A stretch of 64,000 nt of DNA from Acidimicrobiales bacterium. Lineage in GTDB: Bacteria > Actinomycetota > Acidimicrobiia > Acidimicrobiales > Aldehydirespiratoraceae. Numbering within the stretch: position 1 is the stretch's first letter; every line of letters begins with the position of its first letter. A model generated the notes under the pieces. That model was given only the letters and a program-made list of their open reading frames with translations, was not told the DNA's origin and made no database searches. The translations under genes were made by a program, and so were the position numbers. The stretch covers positions 53,913 to 117,912 of the forward strand of contig JAJCXZ010000032.1 in assembly GCA_029263175.1 (NCBI GenBank), read 5' to 3'. Below, piece after piece: positions 43,131 through 52,932 of this stretch.

Positions 43131-43658
43131 ATGCCAGTATTCGGCCGCATGGACATCATCGAGATTGCCAATACTCTTCGCTCGCTCCCGTCGGTGCTCG
43201 ACGCTCTCCTGCGGCCAATCGATCCGGTAACGCTGCGGACTCGGCCCGAAGAAGGCGAGTGGTGCCCACTCGAGGTCATCGGCCACGTGATCGCGTGCGA
43301 CTCCGATGCCTTTCGCAACCGCATCAGTGCCATCGTCGACGGCAACCCTCGCATCTCCGGGTTCGATGCATGGGAAGCAATCAACCGGCGAGACTTCGCG
43401 GCTGAGCCGCTCGACTCACTGCTCAACGAACTCACGCAGGAGCGATCCACGTCTTGTGACCTGCTGCTGTCGCTCAGTGCCGATGACCTCGCCAAGACAG
43501 CGGTCTTCGAGGATGGTCGTGAGTTCACCGCGAACGACTTCGTTCATGAATGGCCGTTTCACGATCAGGATCACGTGCAACAGATCCTGGCGAGCTTGAA
43601 GGCCGCCTACGTGCTCGGTATGACCCCGACAATGCGATCGGCTCTCGGCGCCGGCTAG
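43131..43658 (+). CDS. DinB-superfamily protein
   Basis: 175 residues; the ATG at 43149 is an alternative. Four-helix bundle with the DinB His triad: H in LEVIGHVIACDSD and two in HEWPFHDQDHVQQI. Family members bind a divalent metal and include thiol-dependent transferases and many unknowns. It follows the HisD-DegT fusion by 23 nt in the same direction. Confidence 0.85.
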   Translation: MPVFGRMDIIEIANTLRSLPSVLDALLRPIDPVTLRTRPEEGEWCPLEVIGHVIACDSDAFRNRISAIVDGNPRISGFDAWEAINRRDFAAEPLDSLLNELTQERSTSCDLLLSLSADDLAKTAVFEDGREFTANDFVHEWPFHDQDHVQQILASLKAAYVLGMTPTMRSALGAG

Positions 43659-43703
43659 GCCCGCGTCGAGCCGGCTTCAGCCCGATCTGTCAGGATTGCG
43701 CGT

Positions 43704-44468
43704 ATGCAAGCAGCATCTCAACATCCGATTCACGATGTGGAGTTCCAGCGTCGTTGCCGCGATGAGCTCGAGGCTCACGGCGTTCTCGTCCTGCGAGAGT
43801 TCTTCAGCGATGAAGTGATTCAGCGTGCCGCCATCGAATCGGCAGCGCTGGAGGCGGATGCGTTCTACTCCAACGCCGTACACAACGTATATCTCACGGA
43901 AGCCGACCCTGAGTTCGCCGACGATCACCCCTTCAATCGTCCCGTGGTCAGCAACAAAGGCCTGATCGCCGACGACCTGATTGCGGCCGACTCGCCGCTT
44001 CGGGAGATCTACGAGGATCAGTCGTTTCGATCGTTCCTCGGGTTCGTGCTCGGGCTCGAGAGCCTTCATCCGTACCCCGACAAGCTTTCGACGATCGTCA
44101 TCAGCGTCGCCAACGAAGGAATGGCCCTCGGTTGGCACTTCGATACGTCTGCATCGTCGGTGACGATGCTGCTGCAAGCCCCGGAGGGTGGCGGCGTGTT
44201 CGAGTACGTGCCCGACATCCGAGACGCGGATGTCGGCGACATGGCGTTTGACGAGGTCGAACGGGTTCTCGATGAGAAAGTGCCTGTTCGTAGGCTCGAT
44301 TTCAGCCCCGGAGACCTGGTTGTGTTCCGCGGACGAAACGCGCTGCACCGAGTGACCCCGGTGGTGGGGACGACAACGAGATCGATCGCCATCTTCGCGT
44401 TCAACGAGCGGCCCGACGCCAGGATGTCAGAGGAGGCGCTCCGCACCTTCTTCGGAAGGGCGAAATGA
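43704..44468 (+). CDS. Fe(II)/2-oxoglutarate-dependent dioxygenase (phytanoyl-CoA-hydroxylase-like)
   Basis: 254 residues. Facial triad visible: H145 and D147 in LGWHFDTSA, H215 in NALHRVTPV, and R226 for 2-oxoglutarate. Double-stranded beta-helix region VTMLLQAPEGGGVFEYVPD and SPGDLVVFRGRNALHR. It hydroxylates or halogenates a small molecule, perhaps an amino acid or amine from this gene series. It overlaps the MaoC gene by 4 nt. Confidence 0.88.
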   Translation: MQAASQHPIHDVEFQRRCRDELEAHGVLVLREFFSDEVIQRAAIESAALEADAFYSNAVHNVYLTEADPEFADDHPFNRPVVSNKGLIADDLIAADSPLREIYEDQSFRSFLGFVLGLESLHPYPDKLSTIVISVANEGMALGWHFDTSASSVTMLLQAPEGGGVFEYVPDIRDADVGDMAFDEVERVLDEKVPVRRLDFSPGDLVVFRGRNALHRVTPVVGTTTRSIAIFAFNERPDARMSEEALRTFFGRAK

Positions 44469-44908
44469 CGAGGTACTTCGAGGATTTCCTGGTGGGTGAA
44501 AGAGTACATCTGGGTTCGGTTGACATCACCGAGGCGGCGATCGTGGAGTTCGCCAACGAGTTCGATCCCCAGCCGTTCCACATCGACCCGGAAGCGGCAA
44601 AGGAGACGCCGTTCGGTGGGCTGATCGCAAGCGGTTGGCACACGTGCGCGCTCTACATGCGGCTGATGTGCGACGGAATGCTCAACGACTCGAGCAGCCA
44701 GGGGGCCTCGGGGATGGAAGAAGTTCGCTGGCTCAATCCGGTGCGGCCGGGCGACACACTGACGGCGCACTTCACTGTGCTCGACGCTCGGCGCTCATCG
44801 ACGAAACCCCGCCGCGGCACGGTGAAGTTCAGGAGTGAGATGACGAACCAGGACGGCGAAGTGGTGCTCAGCATGATGGGCCGCGGACTGTATGGCACGC
44901 GCGGCTAG
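44465..44908 (+). CDS. MaoC-family dehydratase
   Basis: 147 residues, one hot-dog domain: YFEDFLVGERVHLGSVDITEAAIVEFANEFDPQPFHID, PFGGLIASGWHTCALYMRLM with the hydratase Asp/His arrangement (D59-like FDPQPFHID). It adds water to enoyl-CoA or is a related dehydratase. Coupled to the dioxygenase gene; it ends the plus-strand series. Confidence 0.9.
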   Translation: MTRYFEDFLVGERVHLGSVDITEAAIVEFANEFDPQPFHIDPEAAKETPFGGLIASGWHTCALYMRLMCDGMLNDSSSQGASGMEEVRWLNPVRPGDTLTAHFTVLDARRSSTKPRRGTVKFRSEMTNQDGEVVLSMMGRGLYGTRG

Positions 44909-44921
44909 TACCCGAGTGCGA

Positions 44922-45596
44922 TCAGCGTTGTACGAGTTCGCGCAAACTGGCCAGGCATGTCGCAGCAGCGACAGGATCCCACGCGGGCCCGTGGAAGCTG
45001 AAGCCATGATCGCCGCCCGGGTGGATGCGGATCTGGCAGTCCGGGTGTGACGCAAAGTGCTGGCGCACCGCGTCGATGGCCTCCGGCGGGGTGACGGGGT
45101 CTGCATCGCCGAAGTGAAGTCGTAGCGGGGCATCGAACGGTTCAAGCTGATCGAGCACCTTCTCCAGGTGACTCCCATGCCATGTTGCCGCGGCGCTGAG
45201 CCAGCCCTCCGCCGCACCGGTGAGCACGAAGGGCCCGCCAAAGCAGATGCCGACCCCGATGAGCGTTCGGTTCGTGCGGTCGCTCATCCACGCGGCCACA
45301 GCAACGACGTCGGACCGGCAGCGGCCACGATCAAATGAGTCGAGACGACTGACGGCCGACTCCCGGTCGAAGTAGTCGATGGCACCACCACCCTGGCGCC
45401 AGAACGGATCGAGCACGACCGTTGACGCGAGATCGGTGAGGCCGGCCATGTCAGCCAGCAGATCGTCGTTCGGTCCGTAGATGGAGGGAACCACGATGAC
45501 CCCAGGGGCCGAGAGAGGGGCTTCGTGATCAGCGACGAAAAGGGGAACACGGCCGTCGGTGACTTCGAGGTGAGTCTGGTTTGTGCGTTCGTACAT
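44922..45596 (-). CDS. Dienelactone-hydrolase family protein
   Basis: 224 residues. Alpha/beta hydrolase with nucleophile C118 in GVGICFGGPF, Asp in LHFGDADPVTP and His in GGDHGFSFHG, the Cys-Asp-His triad of dienelactone hydrolases. No signal peptide. No chlorocatechol genes are near, so it may act on another ester or lactone. Confidence 0.92.
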   Translation of the reverse strand: MYERTNQTHLEVTDGRVPLFVADHEAPLSAPGVIVVPSIYGPNDDLLADMAGLTDLASTVVLDPFWRQGGGAIDYFDRESAVSRLDSFDRGRCRSDVVAVAAWMSDRTNRTLIGVGICFGGPFVLTGAAEGWLSAAATWHGSHLEKVLDQLEPFDAPLRLHFGDADPVTPPEAIDAVRQHFASHPDCQIRIHPGGDHGFSFHGPAWDPVAAATCLASLRELVQR

Positions 45597-45628
45597 CGGC
45601 TACCTCGCGCGGTGAAGCTGATCGGTTG

Positions 45629-48600
45629 TCAGGCCGTGCGGGAGATCAGATTACGTAGTTCGCGGACGGCCACCAACAGCGTCGTGAGGTCGGTGGGCCC
45701 GGCCGCCCGGATATCGGTGATGGTGCGACGGAAGTAATCGACCGGTCCTGCGTTTCGTTCAATCCATTGAGAAACGAGATCGTCGGCTGCCGCGTCAGCA
45801 TCGTTGCCCACGACCTGGGTGGTGAGGTCGCGGTGATCAGTGTAGAGATCGCCGCGAAGCGACAAGCGAGCGAGCGATGCCCACTGGGTGTCGCGGGGCA
45901 GCGCCAGGATGCTGTCGCGTAGCCAGTTGAGCTCCAGCCGGTCGGCGATTGCGAAGTGGATGGCTGCAGCAGTCGGTGCCGGTACGCCGGTGCGGCCCGC
46001 GACCTCGACGATGTCGAGGGCCGCAAGAGACGGAGCAAGAGCGGCCACCCGGCAAGCGAGCTCGGCCGGCATTCCGTCGGCTTCGAGTTCGGCGGAGAGC
46101 TGCTCGAATGTCGCGCGATCGGATCCCTCGAGATAATCGGAGAGCCCACCGAGGATCGCCTGGACGGGCTCGGCGAGGTCGGCGACCGCGGTGGCGGCGG
46201 AGAACGGGTAGGGACGGCTTCGCAACAAGAGGCGCGTCGCCCGCTCGGCCAACTGTCGAGCGGAAAGGTGGGTGGCGAGCTGTCGCACCACGGGAAGTTC
46301 GGCGTCGAGGCGGTTGACGGCGGAGGCGAGCTCGTCGAGTTCGAAGATCTCCCATACGGCCATGTGGGCGGCTGCGACATCGGGAGTCGGTGCCGAGGTC
46401 TCCTGCCCGAGGCGGTAGAGCATCGAGGTGCCGGCGCGATCCACGACAAGGTTGGCGATTCGATTCGCGACGATCTCCCGCCGCAGTCGGTGGCTGCTGA
46501 TTTGCTCGGCATATCTATCCCGCATCGCCGACGGGAAATAGTCACTGAGGATCTCCTCGAACATCGGATCGTCGGGCACGGTGGACGCGAGCAGTGCCTC
46601 GCTCACCGTGTTCTTGGTGTAGGCCAGCAAGACAGCGAGCTCGGGGGTGGTCAACCCGCCGCCGGCGAGCATTCGATCCGCCATGGCCTCGACATCGGGG
46701 AGCCCTTCGAGCGCTCGGTCTATCAGTCCCCGGCTTTCAAGCGACGAGAGATAGCGAGCGTGCACGTCGGCCATACTCGCCGCCTCTGAACGAGCCGTGC
46801 TGAGCGCCTGTGTCTGGCTGTAGTTGTTGGCGAGGACCAGGGCGGCCACCTCGTCGGTCATCTCCTCGAGCAGCTGGTTGCGCTGCTTCGCCGTGAGATC
46901 GCCGGCTGCTGTCACCTGGTCGAGCAGGATCTTGATGTTCACCTCGTGGTCTGAGCAGTCGACGCCTCCGGCGTTGTCGATCGCATCGGTGTAGATACGT
47001 CCCCCAAGCGAGGCGAACTCGATCCGCCCCCGTTGGGTGACGCCGAGATTGCCGCCCTCGCCGAGAACGCTGACCCGAAGATCGCGTCCGTCGATGCGAA
47101 TCGCGTCGTTGGCCTTGTCGCCCACGTCGGCGTGCGACTCATGGCTCGCCTTCACGTAGGTGCCGATTCCGCCGTTCCAGAGCAGCTCGACTGGCGCACG
47201 CAGCACCGCCGAGATCAGCTGCTCCGGAGTGAGCATCTCGACGTCGACGTCAATGCCAAGCGCAGTCTGCATCTGGGGAGTCACGACGATCGACTTGGCG
47301 GCCCGTGGGAACACCCCGCCACCCGCCGAGATCAGCGATGTGTCGTAGTCGTCCCAGCTCGACCGAGGAATTCCGAAGAGCCGTTGCCGTTCTGCGTGTG
47401 AGGGCGCCGGATCAGGGTCGGGGTCGATGAAGACGTGTCGATGATCGAAGGCGGCGACCAGCCGCGTGAATGGTGACAACAGCATCCCGTTGCCGAAGAC
47501 ATCGCCGGACATGTCGCCGACACCGACCGCGGTGAAAGGTTCTTCCTGGATGTTGCGACCGAGTTCACGAAAGTGGCGCTTGACCGACTCCCAGGCGCCA
47601 CGAGCGGTGATCGCCATGGCCTTGTGGTCGTATCCGTTTGAACCGCCGGACGCGAACGCGTCACCGAGCCACATGCCACGGCTTGTAGCGAGTTCGTTCG
47701 CGATGTCGGAGAAGGTGGCGGTGCCCTTGTCTGCGGCCACAACGAGATAGGTGTCGTCGCCGTCATAGCGCACGGTGTTGTCCGGGGGAACGACGGCCCC
47801 ATCGACGAGGTTGTCCGTGAGATCGAGAAGCGCCGACACAAACAGCTGGTAGCAGGTGACCACCTCGTCTCGAAGCTCGGCCGGGTCAGCCGGTGGCCGC
47901 TTCAACACGAACCCGCCCTTCGCCCCGGACGGAACGATGACGGCATTCTTCACCATCTGTGCCTTTACGAGTCCCAGCACTTCGGTGCGGTAGTCCTCGA
48001 GTCGGTCCGACCAACGCAAACCACCGCGGGCGACGGTGCCGGCCCGCAGGTGGACCCCCTCGAAACGGGGGGAGTAAACATAGATCTCGTACTTGGGTCG
48101 AGGCTCAGGGAGATCGGTAATCGTGGTCGGGTCGAACTTGAAGGCCAGATACGGCGGTGGGGCTCCGGCGACGAGCTGGTAGCAGTTCACCCGCAGCGTG
48201 CTCTCGATCAGGTTGTGGAACCGACGGAGAACGCGGTCCTGGTCGAGGCTGCTGATCCCCTCGACGAGATCAAAGAATGCGCCGCTGATGTCGGCGATAC
48301 GGCCGGACCGGTCGTCGCTGTCGCGTGTCGGATCGAACCGAGCCTCGAACAGCTTGATCAGCAGACGAGCAGCGCCGGCATGCTCCACGAGTGTCTGCTC
48401 GATGAACAGCTGGCTGTGCGCCACGCGTGTCTGTTGGAGGTAGCGCGAGTAGGCGCGCAGAATCCAGACTTCCCGTGGGCTCATCGCCGCACCGAGGACC
48501 AGTCGGTTGAACCCGTCATTGGCAACTTCGCCGCGCCACACGGCATCGAATGTCTCGGCGAGCAACGCTGAGACCTGACCGAAGTCCAGCGACTTGGCGG

Positions 48601-50419
48601 GCGACTCGAGCGCAAAGTCGTAGATCCAGATCGGATCGCTGTCGGCCGGCCGTACCTCGTAGGGGCGCTCGTCGAGCACCGTGACGCCGAGGTTGTTCAG
48701 TGCCGGCATCACGGAAGTGAGCGACACCCTTTCGCCACGCCGATAGAGCTTGATCTTGAACGAGTTCCTGAGCTGGCCTGGCTCGCGATAGACGTTGAGC
48801 TGCAATTCGCCGTTGTCGTCGATTTCTTCGAGCTGATGCACGTCGGCCACTGCTGCCCGAGGTGTGAACGCCTCGCGATAGTCGACCGCAAAGGCCTCCC
48901 CGTAGCGCCGCGCGATTGGCGCCCCATGATCGTCACCGAACTCGCGCATGATCTCTGCGAGCAACTCGTCCTTCCAGTCGCGGACGATCTCCTCGATCTG
49001 AATCTCGAGCGCGGCGGTGTCGACCTCATTGACTACTCCGCTGTCGACCCGGATGTGAAAGATGGTGCGGGACAGCACACTCTCGGAAATGTCGGTGCTC
49101 CAGTCCGCATGCGTGCCGCCATAGGCCTCGAGCAACAGATTCTGGATGCCGGATCGCGACTCCGTGTTGTAGCGATCCCGGGGCATGTAGACCATGCACG
49201 TGACGAAACGGCCGAATAGCTCGGGGCGAGCGAACAACCGGACCCGCCGACGTTCCTGGAGCTGGGCGATCGCCATCGATGTCTTGAGCAGCTCGCTGAC
49301 ATCGATCTGGAAGAGTTCGTCGCGGGGATACTCCTCGAGGATCGTCATCAAACGTTTCTGGTCGTGGCCGCGCGGCGGGAATCCGGACCGTTCCACCACC
49401 TCGGCCACGAGGCGCCGCAACACCGGTATCTGCGATGTGGCACTCGTGTACGCCTCGGCCGTGAACAAACCCAGGAACCGCCGCTCGCCGGTGACTTCAC
49501 CGTCGTCACCGAACGTCTTGATTCCGATGTAGTCGAGGTGAGCGGCGCGATGAATCGTCGACTTGGCGCGTGCCTTGGTGATGTTGAGCAGTTCGGGTGC
49601 TCGGGCGCGGGCGGCCGCCAGTGGGGCCATGTCACCGAGCGAGCGAGGGGCGGGGATCGCCTCGGGTGTCGTCCGAAGGATGCCAAGCCCCGTATCCGGC
49701 AGGACGCTCAGTGTGTCGCCCGAAAGCCGGTACTCACGGTAGCCGACAAACACGAAGTGGTCGTTGGAGAGCCAGTCGAGCAGCTCCTGTGTGTCCGCGA
49801 CCTCTTCAGCGGAAAGGGGAATCGGCTCCGACGACAAACCATCGGCGATTTCGAGCATCCGGTCCCTCATCGCCGCCCAGTCGTCGACCGCGGCTCCCAC
49901 GTCGCCGAGCACCCGCCGAAGATTCTCCTTGACCGCGGTGATGGCCTCGGCCCCGAGTTGACGGTCCACTTCCATGGAGATGAACGACGCGTTGCGATGG
50001 ATGACGTCGGGGTGATCGCGCGGGTTGCAGAATCCGGCGCCGTCGGCGCGCATGTCGGTGAGGATCGGATGGACCACGAAGTGAATGCCGACGTTCATCC
50101 GGCTCAGCTCGTTGGTCACCGAATCCACGAGGAATGGCATGTCGTCGGTGACGAGCAAGACAATGGTGTGGGCGCTCTCCCAACCGTCGATATCGATGCG
50201 CGGGTTGACCACCGAGATCGAGGTGGTGCCCCGCTCCCAGTCAGCACCCAGCATGGCGTGGTCGGCGGCGAGACCGAAGAGATCCTCGACGGCGCGTTCG
50301 GCGAGGTCACCTTCATCGACGTGAGCGAAATAGCAGCGGAGAAACGCTTCGTCGACGATGATTCGGTCGCCGCCGACCGACTGCGAGTGCGCCACCACGC
50401 GCTCCACGGTCTCGTCCAT
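45629..50419 (-). CDS. NAD-dependent glutamate dehydrogenase, large (GDH180-type)
   Basis: 1596 residues from the ATG at 50419 (GGGGGAGG about 10 nt upstream); the frame runs further upstream but lacks a better start. N-terminal ACT-like regulatory segments, then a catalytic core with VPSGAKGGFVLKRPPADP and the NAD region GDMSGDVFGNGMLLS and GGNLGVTQRGRIEFA, then a long C-terminal helical domain. It deaminates glutamate to 2-oxoglutarate with NAD+. Size fits the Streptomyces/Pseudomonas large GDH class. It is a single gene, divergent from yqeB. Confidence 0.96.
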   Translation of the reverse strand: MDETVERVVAHSQSVGGDRIIVDEAFLRCYFAHVDEGDLAERAVEDLFGLAADHAMLGADWERGTTSISVVNPRIDIDGWESAHTIVLLVTDDMPFLVDSVTNELSRMNVGIHFVVHPILTDMRADGAGFCNPRDHPDVIHRNASFISMEVDRQLGAEAITAVKENLRRVLGDVGAAVDDWAAMRDRMLEIADGLSSEPIPLSAEEVADTQELLDWLSNDHFVFVGYREYRLSGDTLSVLPDTGLGILRTTPEAIPAPRSLGDMAPLAAARARAPELLNITKARAKSTIHRAAHLDYIGIKTFGDDGEVTGERRFLGLFTAEAYTSATSQIPVLRRLVAEVVERSGFPPRGHDQKRLMTILEEYPRDELFQIDVSELLKTSMAIAQLQERRRVRLFARPELFGRFVTCMVYMPRDRYNTESRSGIQNLLLEAYGGTHADWSTDISESVLSRTIFHIRVDSGVVNEVDTAALEIQIEEIVRDWKDELLAEIMREFGDDHGAPIARRYGEAFAVDYREAFTPRAAVADVHQLEEIDDNGELQLNVYREPGQLRNSFKIKLYRRGERVSLTSVMPALNNLGVTVLDERPYEVRPADSDPIWIYDFALESPAKSLDFGQVSALLAETFDAVWRGEVANDGFNRLVLGAAMSPREVWILRAYSRYLQQTRVAHSQLFIEQTLVEHAGAARLLIKLFEARFDPTRDSDDRSGRIADISGAFFDLVEGISSLDQDRVLRRFHNLIESTLRVNCYQLVAGAPPPYLAFKFDPTTITDLPEPRPKYEIYVYSPRFEGVHLRAGTVARGGLRWSDRLEDYRTEVLGLVKAQMVKNAVIVPSGAKGGFVLKRPPADPAELRDEVVTCYQLFVSALLDLTDNLVDGAVVPPDNTVRYDGDDTYLVVAADKGTATFSDIANELATSRGMWLGDAFASGGSNGYDHKAMAITARGAWESVKRHFRELGRNIQEEPFTAVGVGDMSGDVFGNGMLLSPFTRLVAAFDHRHVFIDPDPDPAPSHAERQRLFGIPRSSWDDYDTSLISAGGGVFPRAAKSIVVTPQMQTALGIDVDVEMLTPEQLISAVLRAPVELLWNGGIGTYVKASHESHADVGDKANDAIRIDGRDLRVSVLGEGGNLGVTQRGRIEFASLGGRIYTDAIDNAGGVDCSDHEVNIKILLDQVTAAGDLTAKQRNQLLEEMTDEVAALVLANNYSQTQALSTARSEAASMADVHARYLSSLESRGLIDRALEGLPDVEAMADRMLAGGGLTTPELAVLLAYTKNTVSEALLASTVPDDPMFEEILSDYFPSAMRDRYAEQISSHRLRREIVANRIANLVVDRAGTSMLYRLGQETSAPTPDVAAAHMAVWEIFELDELASAVNRLDAELPVVRQLATHLSARQLAERATRLLLRSRPYPFSAATAVADLAEPVQAILGGLSDYLEGSDRATFEQLSAELEADGMPAELACRVAALAPSLAALDIVEVAGRTGVPAPTAAAIHFAIADRLELNWLRDSILALPRDTQWASLARLSLRGDLYTDHRDLTTQVVGNDADAAADDLVSQWIERNAGPVDYFRRTITDIRAAGPTDLTTLLVAVRELRNLISRTA

Positions 50420-50512
50420 CGCCTGGCCGCCTCCCCCAAGGTTTTCCATTGCCGCTGACGCTACTCGGCCCGGCTCAGCAGTGCTTTGAGCCCGCGCTAC
50501 TCTGGCTGCTTG

Positions 50513-51319
50513 ATGCTGTTTCCCCGATGCCCCGTTTTGGTCCGCGGCGGCGGCGATCTCGCCACCGGGGTTGTGCACCGACTTCACCACGCCGGCTTTC
50601 CGGTCGGTGTCGCCGAGCTCGCTCATCCGCTGACGGTGCGACGTCTCGTCGCGGTGTCAAGCGCGGTCCATGACGGAAGCGCCTCCGTCGAAGGCCTGAT
50701 GGCCCACAAGGTGACTGGCATCGACGACTGGCGGGCCACCATCGAGGCCGGTGGGGTCCCGGTAGCGGTCAGTGAAACCATCCCGGGGTGGATCCCGACA
50801 CCGGCTGTGGTCATCGACGCTCGGCTCGCCAAGCGCAACATCGACACCAACATCGATGATGCCGATTTCGTGATCGCGTTGGGACCCGGGTTCGAGGCGG
50901 GCCGGGACTGCGATGTCGTGGTCGAAACGAACCGTGGAAGCCGACTGGGTCGCATCATCGCGAAGGGCCCGGCGCAGGCAAACACCGGCACGCCGGGAGT
51001 TGTCGCCGGATACGGCGTCGAACGCGTGTTGCGGGCGCCGAAGTCCGGAACGATCGACTGGAGGGCGCAGATCGGCGATGTGGTCGCGCAGGGAGCCGTG
51101 ATCGGATCCGTCGGCGGGATGGCGATCCACGCACCATTCGATGGCGTGATTCGAGGGCTGCTCCACCCGAACTGTCATGCCGAATGCGGGCTCAAGGTCG
51201 GAGACATCGACCCGCGCGTCGATGCCCCCTGTGATGAGATCTCGGACAAGGCACTGGCGATTGGGGGCGCTGCGGTGGTGGCCATCCTGAGCTGGATGCA
51301 GGGCCGAGCACGCGTATGA
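50513..51319 (+). CDS. yqeB: YqeB-like selenium-dependent molybdenum hydroxylase system protein
   Basis: 268 residues from the ATG at 50513. Family traits: VLVRGGGDLATGVVHRLHHAGFPV at the N-terminus, ETNRGSRLGRII, and a C-terminal biotinyl-like motif IGDVVAQGAVIGSVGG plus GGAAVVAILSWM. YqeB and YqeC are marker genes of selenium-dependent molybdenum hydroxylases, where they act in making or inserting the labile selenium cofactor. It overlaps yqeC by 4 nt. Confidence 0.87.
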   Translation: MLFPRCPVLVRGGGDLATGVVHRLHHAGFPVGVAELAHPLTVRRLVAVSSAVHDGSASVEGLMAHKVTGIDDWRATIEAGGVPVAVSETIPGWIPTPAVVIDARLAKRNIDTNIDDADFVIALGPGFEAGRDCDVVVETNRGSRLGRIIAKGPAQANTGTPGVVAGYGVERVLRAPKSGTIDWRAQIGDVVAQGAVIGSVGGMAIHAPFDGVIRGLLHPNCHAECGLKVGDIDPRVDAPCDEISDKALAIGGAAVVAILSWMQGRARV

Positions 51320-52047
51320 CTCCTGTGGGTGACACCGGCCCTGGCATCGACATGTCCCATGCTGCCGAGGCCGCTGGTTGTGGCGACCACGAGCTCGTCT
51401 CGTTCGTGGGGGGAGGCGGGAAGACGACGTTGATGCACGCGTTTTCTCATCAGCTCGGCGGGAGTCGTGTTGCGACCACAACCACCAAGATGGGCGACGA
51501 CCAGAACGGGTGCCTGATGACGCTGGTCGGGGCGTCCGACGACGAGATCGTCGCCGCGGCAGAGTCTGCACCGACGCTGGCGTGGCGGGCAGTGTCGGGT
51601 GGCAAAGCACTCGGACTCGAACCGGAGCGATGCGACATGCTCTTCACCCGAGTCGATCATGTCCTCGTCGAGGCAGACGGAGCACGCGCCATGCCATTCA
51701 AGGCGCCGGGTCCGTTCGAACCTGTCGTTCCGGCGGCGACAACCCTGATGATCTCGGTCATTGGTGCGGATGCGCTGGGCCGGGTCATTGCCGACCAATG
51801 CCATCGGCCATTGCGCGTTGCTGCTCTGGCTCGTTGCCGGCCGTACGAGCGCCTCACGCCGGCGGCCGCAGCAGCCGTCTTGTTACACCCGAACGGGCAG
51901 CGAGCGGCGCTTGGCAAGAATGCTCGACTCGTTGTGGCGATCACCAAGCTCGATGCCGTCAACGCCGGCCTTGTCGGGGAGCTGACACAGCAATTGGCTC
52001 ACCTCGATCCCGAGGTAGCGGTCATGTCCGTCGCCGTATTCAAATGA
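51316..52047 (+). CDS. yqeC: YqeC-like selenium-dependent hydroxylase accessory protein
   Basis: 243 residues. P-loop VSFVGGGGKTTLMHAF, TTTTKMG, then LVEADGARAMPFKAPG and VVAITKLDAV resembling a small GTPase/ATPase. YqeC occurs almost only with YqeB in genomes with selenium-dependent molybdenum hydroxylases. Its substrate is unknown. Translationally coupled to yqeB. Confidence 0.87.
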   Translation: MTPVGDTGPGIDMSHAAEAAGCGDHELVSFVGGGGKTTLMHAFSHQLGGSRVATTTTKMGDDQNGCLMTLVGASDDEIVAAAESAPTLAWRAVSGGKALGLEPERCDMLFTRVDHVLVEADGARAMPFKAPGPFEPVVPAATTLMISVIGADALGRVIADQCHRPLRVAALARCRPYERLTPAAAAAVLLHPNGQRAALGKNARLVVAITKLDAVNAGLVGELTQQLAHLDPEVAVMSVAVFK

Positions 52048-52078
52048 GGGCGAAGGCTCCGGGGGGGGGACTCGGCGG

Positions 52079-52867
52079 TCAGGTCCAGCCGGGGTCGAAC
52101 GCGGTCTCGCCGGTATCCACGTACCTCGTGTGGGTGACGACGCTCCTACCGTCGAGCAGGTGCAGTTGGTAGCCGCGCGGATCGCGGATTATCGAGCGGC
52201 CGGCGTCAGGGCGTAGATCCAAGGCAACGTGGTATGTCCCCGCGAGACAGACCGATGTCGTGACTCCTTCGACCGTTGTCACCACTGGTCGGTGAAAATG
52301 GCCGCACAGAATGCGCAGGATCTTTGTGGAGTTGTCGGCGATCAATCGTCGGAGTGCAGCGAGGCCTTCGAACCCCGACGAGTCCATCCAATCCACACCG
52401 GTGGTGAACGGGGGATGATGGAGGGCGAGGATGACGGGGCCGGCGGCTGAGCGCAAGCACGCCTCGAGCCATGCACTGCGCTCCTCGTCGAACACCGCTC
52501 CATGGGTGCCCGGATCCGTCGAGTCGAGACCGATGACCGTGACGTCACCGTTCGTCGTGACCCAGCTGGCATGATCTGCGTCGACCCAGGGGACATCGGG
52601 GAAGGTGCGTTTGGTGAGGGTCCGGTCGTCATGGTTCCCCATGAGCGGCAGCACTCGAATCTCGAGACCCGCGAGAAGCTCAGCCAACACCTCATATTGT
52701 CCGGGGAATCCCCAGTTGGTCAGGTCGCCTGTGGCCACGACGAACTCGGGCCGCGGATCCTCGGCATTGATGGAGGCGACGATCGAGGCCAGGGAGGCGT
52801 TGTTGTCGACGAATCCCTGCTCGTCACGCTCGAGCACGTGGGTGTCGGAGAGCTGAGCGATGATCAC
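52079..52867 (-). CDS. Calcineurin-like phosphoesterase (CpdA-type)
   Basis: 262 residues from the GTG at 52867, which begins the fold (VIIAQLSDTHV). Metal motifs: SDTH, ATGDLTNWG, MGNHDDR, LHHPPF and CGHFHRP, all present. CpdA-type enzymes cleave cyclic AMP, but many class III members act on other diesters. Converges with yqeC, 31 bp apart. Confidence 0.9.
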   Translation of the reverse strand: MIIAQLSDTHVLERDEQGFVDNNASLASIVASINAEDPRPEFVVATGDLTNWGFPGQYEVLAELLAGLEIRVLPLMGNHDDRTLTKRTFPDVPWVDADHASWVTTNGDVTVIGLDSTDPGTHGAVFDEERSAWLEACLRSAAGPVILALHHPPFTTGVDWMDSSGFEGLAALRRLIADNSTKILRILCGHFHRPVVTTVEGVTTSVCLAGTYHVALDLRPDAGRSIIRDPRGYQLHLLDGRSVVTHTRYVDTGETAFDPGWT

Positions 52868-52932
52868 CGAGGGATTGTGCCACAGCCAACCGGCATCATG
52901 GGTCGTCCTGGCTGTCGCTCTAAGGTGAAGCG

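Noticed and set aside
50513..51319. Other selenium enzymes by TGA in the Mo-hydroxylase genes
   Set aside because: No in-frame TGA splits these genes. Selenium in this enzyme class is a labile cofactor, not selenocysteine.
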